Positions 13,178 through 21,864 are shown, numbered from the stretch's first letter. The stretch is 64,000 bases of DNA from Saccharicrinis sp963675435 (GCA_963675435.1 OY776216.1:5518001-5582000), one strand, 5' to 3'. Made by a program: numbers and translations. The notes: a model not told the origin generated them from the letters alone.

Positions 13178-13319
13178 TCTTCGCATCATTCAGCATCAAG
13201 GCATAAATAACTCGAAGTCTTTTATTTTGTAAACTTTACCAAAACTTCTTTTTAGTAAATGTTTATTTCAATCTTTTTAAACGCTCAACCTTCGTTGAAC
13301 ATCGCTCTAAAAGCGGATG

Positions 13320-13352
13320 CAAAGATAATAACTTTATTCCCTTTTCTCCAAA
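13320..13352 (-). promoter_or_regulatory. rRNA operon 1 promoter P1
   Basis: On the minus strand a TTTG (-33, 13349-13352) is followed after 21 bp by TATCTTTG (-7, 13320-13327), an excellent Bacteroidota promoter. The -7 box is followed by the shared start-region sequence CATCCGCTTTTAG. Confidence 0.75.
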
Positions 13353-13480
13353 TAAATTTTGAAATATTTTTATTAAATTTTCAAAGCTTATTTTTAATCC
13401 TAAAAAGTTATTTTTCAATAACTTAAACCCTTTTCAAAGTCTCATCATTTTAGCATTTTGCCCTTCCTTAAAAGCGGCTG

Positions 13481-13513
13481 CAAAGATAAGTGATTTTAAT
13501 TCTTAAATCCAAA
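13481..13513 (-). promoter_or_regulatory. rRNA operon 1 promoter P2
   Basis: TTTG (13510-13513) and TATCTTTG (13481-13488) with the same 21-bp spacing as P1, followed by CAGCCGCTTTTAAGG. About 160 bp upstream of P1. Confidence 0.72.
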
Positions 13514-13648
13514 TAGAAATTGAAAAATTACTTCTTTTTTTTCTTTCTTTTTTGAATGCCTTAAAACCTCCTCTGTACCAGGTTTTCTCTCCCTTATAAA
13601 GTCATCATTATGTCATCTTTTAATCGCGCCTTTCGTTCAAAGCGGCTG

Positions 13649-13680
13649 CAAAGAAACGGACTTTATTCTTACCATCCAAA
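13649..13680 (-). promoter_or_regulatory. rRNA operon 1 promoter P3 (weaker)
   Basis: TTTG (13677-13680), 20 bp, then TTTCTTTG (13649-13656), followed by CAGCCGCTTTG. The -7 box has TT instead of TA, so it should be weaker than P1 and P2. Confidence 0.55.
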
Positions 13681-14142
13681 CAAATAGTGATGATTTATTT
13701 TGCAGAAACAACAAGTTAAGTAGCAAACCTCTTTTTGTCAAGAGGTTAGTTGAAGAATGTTTTTTATTATTTTTTAGAATTGTAGAATCTGACATATGTA
13801 AAACCAACAGATTATCATTTCTAGTATTTACACTCAGGCATTATTCTAACTTAAAAAAAACTTAATATAAAATATATTTAAAATGGCCAGGAAGAATTAA
13901 CGAAAACAATATAACATGAAATTAAGGATCTCATTTTCGTAACTAGTAATGATATTCAATATTATTACCAGAGAATAGAAGATCATTGCATAGTGTTGTG
14001 AATGTGAAGAATTTCTTTTAGACTATCTTAATTTTTTGCTTAGTTAATATTGATATTTTATAGTTCATCCTTTTATATCTTATCCCTTTTGCTGTTTAAA
14101 CCGGAAGTGCATTGCACATGGAACTGCTATATTTACCAAGAC
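13681..14142. other. Non-coding spacer upstream of rRNA operon 1
   Basis: No gene found. One stable hairpin is visible at 13726-13747 (AACCTCTT ... AAGAGGTT); the T-rich stretch after it is too far to make a strong terminator. The block ends at IS66 copy 2. Confidence 0.6.
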
Positions 14143-14196
14143 GTATCCGTGTTGTAAAGTACACTATTGGAAAATTGAAAATTGAAAATACTGAGA

Positions 14197-15678
14197 TTAG
14201 TTCTTAATGGTTTTCCAATTTTGAGGTAGAATTACTTTTAATTGAGATGTTTTATAATCTTGTATTCTTTCAAGTACAAAGGTTAACCATTCTAACGGAT
14301 TTACATCATTAATTTTACATGTAGCAAAAAAAGAATACATCATGGCAGCTTTTTGTGCTGCACTATGTGAACCTGCAAACAAATAGTTTTTCCGACCTAA
14401 AGCTAATGGACGTATAGCATTTTCAATCTTATTATTATCGATTTCATATTTACCATTATCAATGTAGGCTTTTAATCTAGGCCAGAGATTGTATGTATAG
14501 GTAATTGCTTTTCCAATTGGACTCTGGGGTACCACTTTATTAATGTTGCTTTTTAGCCATTGTTCTATTTCAATTAGGATAGGTCTTGCATATATGTTTC
14601 TGTACCTTTGTAAGGTGTTATGATTTATCAAACGCTCTTTTGCTGTTCTTTCTATTTTATAAAGCTTCTGCATCTTTTTAAGCATATACTCTGCCATATC
14701 TTTGTCGTAGTTCAAAGCTTTATCAAAATAACGCCGGGCATGTGCCATGCAAGCTAAAAGCACAATATGTCCTTTGGTTTCCATGCTTTGATACGCAATA
14801 TAACCATCAGTTTGCAATGATCCGTTAAAATTTTTCAGCGTCTCTTCTGGTGCATCTTTATTTCTACCCGGATGATATTTAAAAAGAACTAATCCTTGCT
14901 CGGGTGATCGATAAACCCATTGGTATCCGGAAAATAAAGCGCCTTTCTTTTGTGAATCCTGAACTCCAATTGGAGATTCATCAGCTTGTAAATAATCACA
15001 ATTTAAAACTTCTTTTTCCATTAAGTGATACAAAGGATCCAATAGATCAGTTGCTTTGTTAAACCATCCATTCATTGTGGAATTGGTTAAATACAGCTTA
15101 CTACGTTTGAAGATCTGTATTTGACGATAAAAAGGAAGATGATCAACATATTTTGCAACCAATATATAAGCTAATAAACTTGCTCCAGCATTTCCTTTGG
15201 GTATTGGCAAGGATGGCAATTCAGCAATAACAACGCCTTGATTGTTTGGTTTTGCATATTTTGGACGAATAATTTTCCTAACAAATATTTGAGCAGGATT
15301 ATATTCTAATATTTCAGTTATCTCTTCACCAATTTTTCTTGAACCTGGCTCAATCAACTCTGGTTCAATTATTTCTTCTACTCGTGGAAAATGATCTGAT
15401 ATTTTTATGCGAATGGGAGTCTTCTTTTCTTTCTCTGGCTTTTTTCTGGTGTAATTAATTTGTTCAACTTCTGTTTCTGCTTCCTCTGTTTTTTCACCAA
15501 ATAAATCTAATTGAGAAGCTTCTTGTGATGTGGGTACAAAACGTTCACTTTTACTGCCAAAAATTAGTCTTTGAAGCTCTTTTAACTGATGCTTTAAGTA
15601 ATTATGTTCAGCCAAAAGCTTTTCATATTCTGCCTTAGAAACGACTTCTTCATGTATGTCTTTTGTTTTGATTTCCAC
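14197..15678 (-). CDS. tnpC: IS66 family transposase TnpC (copy 2)
   Basis: A full-length 493-residue TnpC, almost identical to copy 1; residue 215 is P here and S in copy 1. It has the same catalytic D233, D291 and E419 and the same GTG start. It is now separated from tnpA and tnpB by more than 5 kb of inserted DNA, so it has lost its native transcript and may be expressed poorly, if at all. Confidence 0.9.
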   Translation of the reverse strand: MEIKTKDIHEEVVSKAEYEKLLAEHNYLKHQLKELQRLIFGSKSERFVPTSQEASQLDLFGEKTEEAETEVEQINYTRKKPEKEKKTPIRIKISDHFPRVEEIIEPELIEPGSRKIGEEITEILEYNPAQIFVRKIIRPKYAKPNNQGVVIAELPSLPIPKGNAGASLLAYILVAKYVDHLPFYRQIQIFKRSKLYLTNSTMNGWFNKATDLLDPLYHLMEKEVLNCDYLQADESPIGVQDSQKKGALFSGYQWVYRSPEQGLVLFKYHPGRNKDAPEETLKNFNGSLQTDGYIAYQSMETKGHIVLLACMAHARRYFDKALNYDKDMAEYMLKKMQKLYKIERTAKERLINHNTLQRYRNIYARPILIEIEQWLKSNINKVVPQSPIGKAITYTYNLWPRLKAYIDNGKYEIDNNKIENAIRPLALGRKNYLFAGSHSAAQKAAMMYSFFATCKINDVNPLEWLTFVLERIQDYKTSQLKVILPQNWKTIKN

Positions 15679-15901
15679 GCTTAAAAATAATCAAAACCCT
15701 TGTGATATCAATGGATTTAATGCATTTTATCTGCTAGCAGCCCGTCTGACTTTATGATTTAATATTTCATTGGGCTTTTTCAGAGATTTTTTTTTCGAAG
15801 AATGAAAAAATCCATCATTTTATGCAGATTTTGACAATTTGCCATCAGGTTTTAATACCATTTTCCTCTTTTTGCTCATTTTCACCATGGTATTTTGCAT
15901 A

Positions 15902-17120
15902 TTATCCAAATGAAAGGTTGAACATTCTCTTTAAATTATATGCCGAGCATACTAAAGACCATTCTCCATCCACCAGAACTTCTCCGCGTAAAGAAAAACG
16001 TCTGAAACCCATAATTTCTTTAATAATACCAAATACTGGTTCTACGGTCTGTTTCCGTTTTTTATAAATGTCTTTGTGTTTTCTGAGCTTTTGTTGCATT
16101 TTTTCTATTGGTGTTTCAGCCGGAGCTGTTTGTTTATCGGTGTTCAACAGCTTATCAAGGAAAGAATTGTGTTTATCCCTTGCTGTTGATATAAGGGCAC
16201 GAATTCCTTTTTGTTCACAATCTGTTATGTTTTTTTCACTGAAATATCCTGTATCGGCAACTGCGTTTTCTATTTCTCCAAGTTCATGTGGCACTGCCTC
16301 TATTGCTGGAACAAACTCTTGTTTATCATTAACATGGGCATTGCAATACGCACCTACAACAAGCATGTCTTCGTTTACTGCCGCCTGTCCGTTATAGCAC
16401 TGATCAAAACCTCTGGATGTTTTCATGATCCTCGATTCTGAATCGGTAAAGTTACACTGGTCCTTTTCGTCTGGTGACTCTACTGGTGGTTTTGGTGCAC
16501 GTCCTCTTGGCTTTTTTCCTGTTTTATCTTGCTTTTCTTTTCGTTGCTGTATGTTCTGGTCGTAATCCTCCTTCTCTTTCTTATACCGTTCTGCGGCTCG
16601 GTCTTCTACAATTTGCTTTGCTTCCTTAATTTTTTCCAGTCTATCCTTTCGCAGCCTGATCTCTTCCGGGATATCTACTTCTACGAGAGCTTCCTTTTCA
16701 TCCTGTTTGTTGGCAAGATTCAATAAGGTTTCAATTTCCGATTCCAGTTGTTGCTCCAGCTTCTTCATGTATTCGTAGCTCATCGCCCTATGACGGGAGG
16801 CATTGGCTTGAACCTTAGTGCCATCTATGTATATATTACCCATCTTAACCAGTTTCAACTCTTTGCCAATTAGTAATATCTCTTTGAACATGCCTTTTAT
16901 TTCAGGAAGGAAACGTTTCCTAAAACTTGAAATGGTGTCATGATCTGGGTGGTGATTCCCTGCTATAAAACGAAATGCCACCGAATCGTATGTCCCCTGT
17001 TCTATTTTTCGTGAACTAAAAACGCCTGTGGCATAACCATAAAATAATAGCACCATTAATAGTTTGGGGTCATAGGGCGTTGAGCCAACTCCTTTATATT
17101 GATTATAAATGTGTTTAAAA
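15902..17120 (-). pseudogene. IS1182 family transposase, C-terminal part (403 residues)
   Basis: This fragment holds nearly all of a DDE transposase: HIYNQYKGVGSTPYDPKLLM near its start, then D in IYIDGTKVQANA, D in AVADTGYFSEKN and E in KQTVEPVFGIIKE. The frame continues beyond 17121 to an ATG at 17302, but those 63 extra residues are antisense IS66 tnpA sequence and terminal repeat, not transposase. The true N-terminus (42 residues) lies at 19435-19560. Joining the two at the duplicated GTTTAAAA restores one uninterrupted 445-residue frame. The gene is therefore insertion-inactivated, unless the chimera is functional, which is unlikely. Confidence 0.88.
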
Positions 17121-17178
17121 GTAAGCATACTGTTATTTACACATTGCATATTACCAGGGATTTTGAGAGCTTTCCAAC

Positions 17179-17502
17179 ATGAAAACAAGAGTAATAGAAG
17201 GTCATGCAGAAATACGAAGAATCGTAGATCTGTGGCATAAAAGTAAGAGTCAAATAAGACAATCTGATTTTTGTAAGAAAGAAGGAATTTCTGTGGGTTC
17301 ACTTAAATATTGGATAACAAAGTTTAATAAAGAGCAGGCCTCAAAACAATCAGATCCATGCCCTACCGGATTTATCCCTGTCAAAGTTGAAAATACAGCA
17401 GAACAAACCTATCAAGAAATTGAATTTCCCAATGGAGTAATATTTCGTTATAGCCAAGGATTTTCAATAGAAACAATTAAAGAACTCATAAAATTGTATT
17501 GA
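17179..17502 (+). CDS. tnpA: IS66 accessory protein TnpA (copy 3)
   Basis: 107 residues, the same as copy 1 except for a few changes around residues 58-62 (QSDPCPTGF here, QSGPCRTGF in copy 1). It is the first gene of the element and is followed 1 bp after its stop by tnpB. Confidence 0.9.
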   Translation: MKTRVIEGHAEIRRIVDLWHKSKSQIRQSDFCKKEGISVGSLKYWITKFNKEQASKQSDPCPTGFIPVKVENTAEQTYQEIEFPNGVIFRYSQGFSIETIKELIKLY

Positions 17503-17503
17503 T

Positions 17504-17866
17504 ATGTTTACATTGTCATCCGATCTAAAATTTCAATTATACGGACAAGCTACGGATATGCGAAAAAGTTTCGATGGGCTATGTGGCCTTGTTAAAAATA
17601 ATCTTGGGGAATCACCATTGAATGGCGATGTCTATGTTTTTATCAATAAAAATAGAAACAAAATAAAACTTTTACATTGGAAAGGAAGTGGATTTGTTTT
17701 GTATTATAAAAGGCTTGAAAAAGGCACTTTTGAATATCCCAGATATGATATAAATGAAGGGAGTTATGTTTTAAGTTATGCTCAAATAGTTATGTTGATA
17801 GATGGTATTTGTATCACAAACCTTAGACGAAAAAAAAGGTTTTCACTAGAAGATAAAATGCATTAA
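17504..17866 (+). CDS. tnpB: IS66 accessory protein TnpB (copy 3)
   Basis: 120 residues, full length, ending RFSLEDKMH. It has the MRKSFDGLCGLV signature and differs from copy 1 at one residue (AQIVML for AQMVML), which it shares with copy 2. Confidence 0.92.
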   Translation: MFTLSSDLKFQLYGQATDMRKSFDGLCGLVKNNLGESPLNGDVYVFINKNRNKIKLLHWKGSGFVLYYKRLEKGTFEYPRYDINEGSYVLSYAQIVMLIDGICITNLRRKKRFSLEDKMH

Positions 17867-17904
17867 ATCCATTGATATCACAAGGGTTTTGATTATTTTT
17901 AAGC

Positions 17905-19386
17905 GTGGAAATCAAAACAAAAGACATACATGAAGAAGTCGTTTCTAAGGCAGAATATGAAAAGCTTTTGGCTGAACATAATTACTTAAAGCATCAGTTA
18001 AAAGAGCTTCAAAGACTAATTTTTGGCAGTAAAAGTGAACGTTTTGTACCCACATCACAAGAAGCTTCTCAATTAGATTTATTTGGTGAAAAAACAGAGG
18101 AAGCAGAAACAGAAGTTGAACAGATTAATTACACCAGAAAAAAGCCAGAGAAAGAAAAGAAGACTCCCATTCGCATAAAAATATCAGATCATTTTCCACG
18201 AGTAGAAGAAATAATTGAACCAGAGTTGATTGAGCCAGGTTCAAGAAAAATTGGTGAAGAGATAACTGAAATATTAGAATATAATCCTGCTCAAATATTT
18301 GTTAGGAAAATTATTCGTCCAAAATATGCAAAACCAAACAATCAAGGCGTTGTTATTGCTGAATTGCCATCCTTGCCAATACCTAAAGGAAATGCTGGAG
18401 CAAGTTTATTAGCTTATATATTGGTTGCAAAATATGTTGATCATCTTCCTTTTTATCGTCAAATACAGATCTTCAAACGTAGTAAGCTGTATTTAACCAA
18501 TTCCACAATGAATGGATGGTTTAACAAAGCAACTGATCTATTGAATCCTTTGTATCACTTAATGGAAAAAGAAGTCTTAAATTGTGATTATTTACAAGCT
18601 GATGAATCTCCAATTGGAGTTCAGGATTCACAAAAGAAAGGCGCTTTATTTTCCGGATACCAATGGGTTTATCGATCACCCGAGCAAGGATTAGTTCTTT
18701 TTAAATATCATCCGGGTAGAAATAAAGATGCACCAGAAGAGACGCTGAAAAATTTTAACGGATCATTGCAAACTGATGGTTATATTGCGTATCAAAGCAT
18801 GGAAACCAAAGGACATATTGTGCTTTTAGCTTGCATGGCACATGCCCGGCGTTATTTTGATAAAGCTTTGAACTACGACAAAGATATGGCAGAGTATATG
18901 CTTAAAAAGATGCAGAAGCTTTATAAAATAGAAAGAACAGCAAAAGAGCGTTTGATAAATCATAACACCTTACAAAGGTACAGAAACATATATGCAAGAC
19001 CTATCCTAATTGAAATAGAACAATGGCTAAAAAGCAACATTAATAAAGTGGTACCCCAGAGTCCAATTGGAAAAGCAATTACCTATACATACAATCTCTG
19101 GCCTAGATTAAAAGCCTACATTGATAATGGTAAATATGAAATCGATAATAATAAGATTGAAAATGCTATACGTCCATTAGCTTTAGGTCGGAAAAACTAT
19201 TTGTTTGCAGGTTCACATAGTGCAGCACAAAAAGCTGCCATGATGTATTCTTTTTTTGCTACATGTAAAATTAATGATGTAAATCCGTTAGAATGGTTAA
19301 CCTTTGTACTTGAAAGAATACAAGATTATAAAACATCTCAATTAAAAGAACTTCTACCTCAAAATTGGAAAACCATTAAGAACTAA
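17905..19386 (+). CDS. tnpC: IS66 family transposase TnpC (copy 3)
   Basis: 493 residues from GTG, with intact D233, D291 and E419. It differs from the other copies at residues 214-215 (NP here, DS in copy 1, DP in copy 2) and near the C-terminus (SQLKELLPQNW for SQLKVILPQNW). Copies 2 and 3 share P215; several small differences show that all three copies have diverged slightly. Confidence 0.93.
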   Translation: MEIKTKDIHEEVVSKAEYEKLLAEHNYLKHQLKELQRLIFGSKSERFVPTSQEASQLDLFGEKTEEAETEVEQINYTRKKPEKEKKTPIRIKISDHFPRVEEIIEPELIEPGSRKIGEEITEILEYNPAQIFVRKIIRPKYAKPNNQGVVIAELPSLPIPKGNAGASLLAYILVAKYVDHLPFYRQIQIFKRSKLYLTNSTMNGWFNKATDLLNPLYHLMEKEVLNCDYLQADESPIGVQDSQKKGALFSGYQWVYRSPEQGLVLFKYHPGRNKDAPEETLKNFNGSLQTDGYIAYQSMETKGHIVLLACMAHARRYFDKALNYDKDMAEYMLKKMQKLYKIERTAKERLINHNTLQRYRNIYARPILIEIEQWLKSNINKVVPQSPIGKAITYTYNLWPRLKAYIDNGKYEIDNNKIENAIRPLALGRKNYLFAGSHSAAQKAAMMYSFFATCKINDVNPLEWLTFVLERIQDYKTSQLKELLPQNWKTIKN

Positions 19387-19433
19387 TCACAGTATTTTCA
19401 ATTTTCCAATAGTGTACTTTACAACACGGATAC

Positions 19434-19560
19434 GTTTAAAATCAAGACCTTCTACTATATCTACCACAAAGCGAGCAAGGTGGGCTTCTGGCAACCACAT
19501 CCTTACGTCATAAGGCATTAGCATGCCCTGTTCTCTATCCGCACTAACAAATTGTTTCAT
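19434..19560 (-). pseudogene. IS1182 family transposase, N-terminal part (42 residues)
   Basis: The minus strand from an ATG at 19560 reads MKQFVSADREQGMLMPYDVR and on through VVDIVEGLDFK, a typical IS1182 N-terminus. The frame stops matching at the IS66 right end; after removing IS66 copy 3 and one GTTTAAAA it continues in frame into HIYNQYKG at 17113. It is too short for automatic gene callers, so it is easily missed. Confidence 0.85.
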
Positions 19561-19667
19561 GCTCACAAGATAATTAAACTATATTTCTTTTAAGTCCGAC
19601 AGGCTGCTAGTGAAAACCTTTTTTTGGATCACGTATAAAACTTGGGTCTAAATTGTATATATGATAA

Positions 19668-20663
19668 TCATGCAAAAATTTTTGTTAACCTGAACAAGAA
19701 GAATTTTACATCAGAAACACCCCTGAATTGCCTCCTGAATTCTTTGATTTTGGCATTGAAAGATTCTGCTGCAGCATTTGTGCTTCTGGTGTTAAAATAG
19801 TTAATGATATTGTTATAATGATTCTCAAAAGTTCTCTTTAATATCTGAAAAGTATCAATGTCAGTCAACTCTATTTGATTAAACCATTGTGCCAGGTATG
19901 TCATTGCAACTTGTTTTGTAATATTACGACTATATATAATATATAGATGATGGGAGAGATTATAAGCCTGTTCTATTTCAGGATAGATATTGAATAATAG
20001 ATTGGCTCGCTGTTTCTGTGATTCAGTCCATTTATGACTGGGTTTAAAAAGGAGGTACCTGCTTCTGGCCAACAATTGCTTTAAGGTGTCTCCATTTTCA
20101 AGAGTCTCAGGTTTATATTTCCGGCCTTCCTTTTGGGCTTGTTTATAAGCCTGATTGTCCTGATCAATAGCTTCCCATCTATAGTGGATGCGTTTTTGCT
20201 GCACGGCATCACAAGCCAATTGTTGAACATGGAAACGATCAATAACCGTAGTATGCTTAGGGAAACATTTCGTGGCAATTAAATTCATGCTATTAGCCAT
20301 ATCTAATGTCACTTCTTTAACCATGCGACGTTGCTCTTCAGAAAACTTTTCCTTAATGATTTTAATAATATCATCTGCTTGTGTTCCCTTGAAAATACCT
20401 ACTATCGAACCTTTTTTCCCTTTCTTTGCCTTGTTTGTAATTATGGTGTACAATTCGCCATTAGACAAGGCTGTTTCATCTATTGATAATGAATATCCAA
20501 TATTTTTAGGGAAAACTAAGTAATCTTCTGCATGTTCCTTCTGACTCCATTCATGGTAGTCACTTAGCTTATTTTTGTATTGACGTTGAAAACTTCGTCC
20601 ATTTACTCCCAGATATACTTCTAGACTTTGACAGCTTATTGCATTAGAATCTACTAATTTCTT
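19668..20663 (-). CDS. ISL3/ISAon1-type transposase, catalytic part
   Basis: The open frame runs from about 20663 to 19668 (331 codons). It includes SCQSLEVYLGVNGRSFQRQY and YSLSIDETALSNGELYTI upstream of the first plausible TTG start at 20468. The ISL3 DDE core is visible: D in SIDET, D in DMANSMN, the VIDRFHV block, and E in AAESFNAKIKEFRRQFRG. The frame has no ATG near its beginning and overlaps the stop of the upstream gene by about 20 nt in the +1 frame, so it may be made by frameshifting or re-initiation. The cut at 20468 would drop part of the catalytic region and is not favoured. Confidence 0.75.
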   Translation of the reverse strand, partial: KKLVDSNAISCQSLEVYLGVNGRSFQRQYKNKLSDYHEWSQKEHAEDYLVFPKNIGYSLSIDETALSNGELYTIITNKAKKGKKGSIVGIFKGTQADDIIKIIKEKFSEEQRRMVKEVTLDMANSMNLIATKCFPKHTTVIDRFHVQQLACDAVQQKRIHYRWEAIDQDNQAYKQAQKEGRKYKPETLENGDTLKQLLARSRYLLFKPSHKWTESQKQRANLLFNIYPEIEQAYNLSHHLYIIYSRNITKQVAMTYLAQWFNQIELTDIDTFQILKRTFENHYNNIINYFNTRSTNAAAESFNAKIKEFRRQFRGVSDVKFFLFRLTKIFA

Positions 20664-21030
20664 TTAAAAAAGCAGCATACTCCTCACTCATGCGTGTACC
20701 CTGTGCTATAACTTCCCAATCTCTACTTATTTTTTTCTTTTCTCCTTCAATAGTAATTTCCCAGCGCCTACGCCTTACTTTCAGTCTTACAAGCATATTG
20801 CGTATAGGGTAATCTTCTATATACCGTGGTTCCATAAAACCACAGGATTTATATGGTAAATTTTTATACTCTGTTGGTATGATATCTTTTTCATCTAAAC
20901 TCAAGACCAATTGTGATTCATAAATGGTCTTTCCACTTGAACTTTTTTCGTAAGATACAATTTCAAAATAATCTAATATACCTTCAGGGAGAAATAGAGC
21001 TAGTAGCTCCTGGGATAATCCTTCGTTCAA
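20644..21030 (-). CDS. ISAon1-type transposase N-terminal region protein
   Basis: 128 residues (MNEGLSQELLALFLPEGILD...) matching the small upstream protein that accompanies ISAon1-type transposases in Bacteroidota. A basic segment (LVRLKVRRRRWEI) suggests DNA binding. It lies just upstream of, and overlaps by about 20 nt, the transposase frame, as expected for a two-frame element. Confidence 0.75.
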   Translation of the reverse strand: MNEGLSQELLALFLPEGILDYFEIVSYEKSSSGKTIYESQLVLSLDEKDIIPTEYKNLPYKSCGFMEPRYIEDYPIRNMLVRLKVRRRRWEITIEGEKKKISRDWEVIAQGTRMSEEYAAFLKEISRF

Positions 21031-21115
21031 CTTATTCCTTGTTTTTATTTTCTGTTTTTATTTAACAGCAAAATAATCACTTTTTTTTACCAGACCCAAA
21101 TATTGTGCATGATCC

Positions 21116-21449
21116 CTTTTTTTCGTCTAAGGTTTGTGATACAAATACCATCTATCAACATAACTATTTGAGCATAACTTAAAACATAACTCCCTTCATT
21201 TATATCATATCTGGGATATTCAAAAGTGCCTTTTTCAAGCCTTTTATAATACAAAACAAATCCACTTCCTTTCCAATGTAAAAGTTTTATTTTGTTTCTA
21301 TTTTTATTGATAAAAACATAGACATCGCCATTCAATGGTGATTCCCCAAGATTATTTTTAACAAGGCCACAAAGCCCATCGAAACTTTTTCGCATATCCG
21401 TAGCTTGTCCGTATAATTGAAATTTTAGATCGGATGACAATGTAAACAT
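21116..21449 (-). pseudogene. tnpB: IS66 tnpB (copy 2), 3' end removed by IS insertion
   Basis: The first ~111 residues match the intact TnpB of copies 1 and 3, then the frame runs into the ISL3-type element and ends after a short foreign tail (IMHNIWVW) at 21087. The native last nine residues (RFSLEDKMH) are encoded by DNA now at 15722-15733 and 19611-19625, beyond two inserted elements. Loss of nine residues might be tolerated, but the gene is separated from tnpC. Confidence 0.85.
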
Positions 21450-21450
21450 A

Positions 21451-21774
21451 TCAATACAATTTTATGAGTTCTTTAATTGTTTCTATTGAAAATCCTTGGC
21501 TATAACGAAATATTACTCCATTGGGAAATTCAATCTCTTGATAGGTTTGTTCTGCTGTATTTTCAACTTTGACAGGGATAAATCCGGTACGACATGGATC
21601 TGAATGTTTTGAGGCCTGATCTTTATTAAACTTTGTTATCCAATATTTAAGTGAACCCACAGAAATTCCTTCTTTCTTACAAAAATCAGGTTGTCTTATT
21701 TGACTCTTACTTTTATGCCACAGATCTACGATTCTTCGTGTTTCTGCATGACCTTCTATTACTCTTGTTTTCAT
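21451..21774 (-). CDS. tnpA: IS66 accessory protein TnpA (copy 2)
   Basis: 107 residues, intact, with several substitutions relative to copies 1 and 3 (AETRRI for AEIRRI, RQPDF for RQSDF, KDQASKHSD for KEQASKQS). It lies 58 bp inside the right end of IS66 copy 2. It is the most divergent of the three tnpA copies, which agrees with copy 2 being the oldest. Confidence 0.88.
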   Translation of the reverse strand: MKTRVIEGHAETRRIVDLWHKSKSQIRQPDFCKKEGISVGSLKYWITKFNKDQASKHSDPCRTGFIPVKVENTAEQTYQEIEFPNGVIFRYSQGFSIETIKELIKLY

Positions 21775-21864
21775 GTTGGAAAGCTCACAAAATCCCTGGT
21801 AATATCCAATGTGTAAATAACAGTATGCTTACCTATAACCTGCGGACTAAATAGGTATAAATGC

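Larger units (their letters stand above)
17121..19433 (+). mobile_element. IS66-family insertion sequence, copy 3, with perfect target duplication
   Basis: The element is 2313 bp, in the opposite orientation to copies 1 and 2, with ends GTAAGCATAC... and ...CACGGATAC. It is flanked on both sides by GTTTAAAA (17113-17120 and 19434-19441), a perfect 8-bp duplication as expected for IS66. It lies within the IS1182 transposase gene. All three genes are intact, so this copy is the best candidate for a currently active element. Confidence 0.95.
15738..19606 (-). mobile_element. IS1182-family insertion sequence, split by IS66 copy 3
   Basis: The ends are inverted repeats CAGCCCGTCTGACTT (left) and CAGCCTGTCGGACTT (right, read inward). 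Both are flanked by CTAG, which is present once at the corresponding place in the intact tnpB of copy 1 (TTCTAGTGAAAACC), so CTAG is the 4-bp target duplication. Without the 2321 bp of IS66 copy 3 plus one duplicated 8-mer the element is about 1.55 kb, normal for the family. It lies inside the tnpB 3' end of IS66 copy 2. Confidence 0.85.
19626..21115 (-). mobile_element. ISL3-family / ISAon1-type insertion sequence
   Basis: The element is 1490 bp with imperfect inverted repeats GGATCACGTATAAAACTTGG (left) and GGATCATGCACAATATTTGG (right, read inward), each followed by GTCT. It is flanked by an 8-bp direct repeat CTTTTTTT (19618-19625 and 21116-21123), the size expected for ISL3. It carries two overlapping frames typical of ISAon1-type elements. 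The target is the tnpB 3' end of IS66 copy 2, just 7 bp beyond the CTAG site used by the IS1182 element. Confidence 0.87.
14143..21832 (-). mobile_element. IS66-family insertion sequence, copy 2, interrupted by two other elements
   Basis: The outer ends match copy 1 exactly in type (GTATCCGTG... at 14143; ...CAGTATGCTTAC at 21823-21832). Its own DNA is 14143-15737, the few bases at 19611-19625, and 21116-21832; the rest is inserted DNA. tnpC and tnpA are intact, while tnpB is broken near its 3' end by an IS1182-family element and an ISL3-type element only about 15 bp apart. Outer 8-bp flanks (ACCAAGAC and CTATAACC) do not match, so there is no target duplication. The right end lies about 30 bp from the rRNA operon 2 terminator. 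Confidence 0.88.

Noticed and set aside
21651..21854. Plus-strand frame starting MNPQKFLLSYKNQ
   Set aside because: Antisense to IS66 tnpA; the same antisense frame forms the false N-terminus of the chimeric IS1182 frame.
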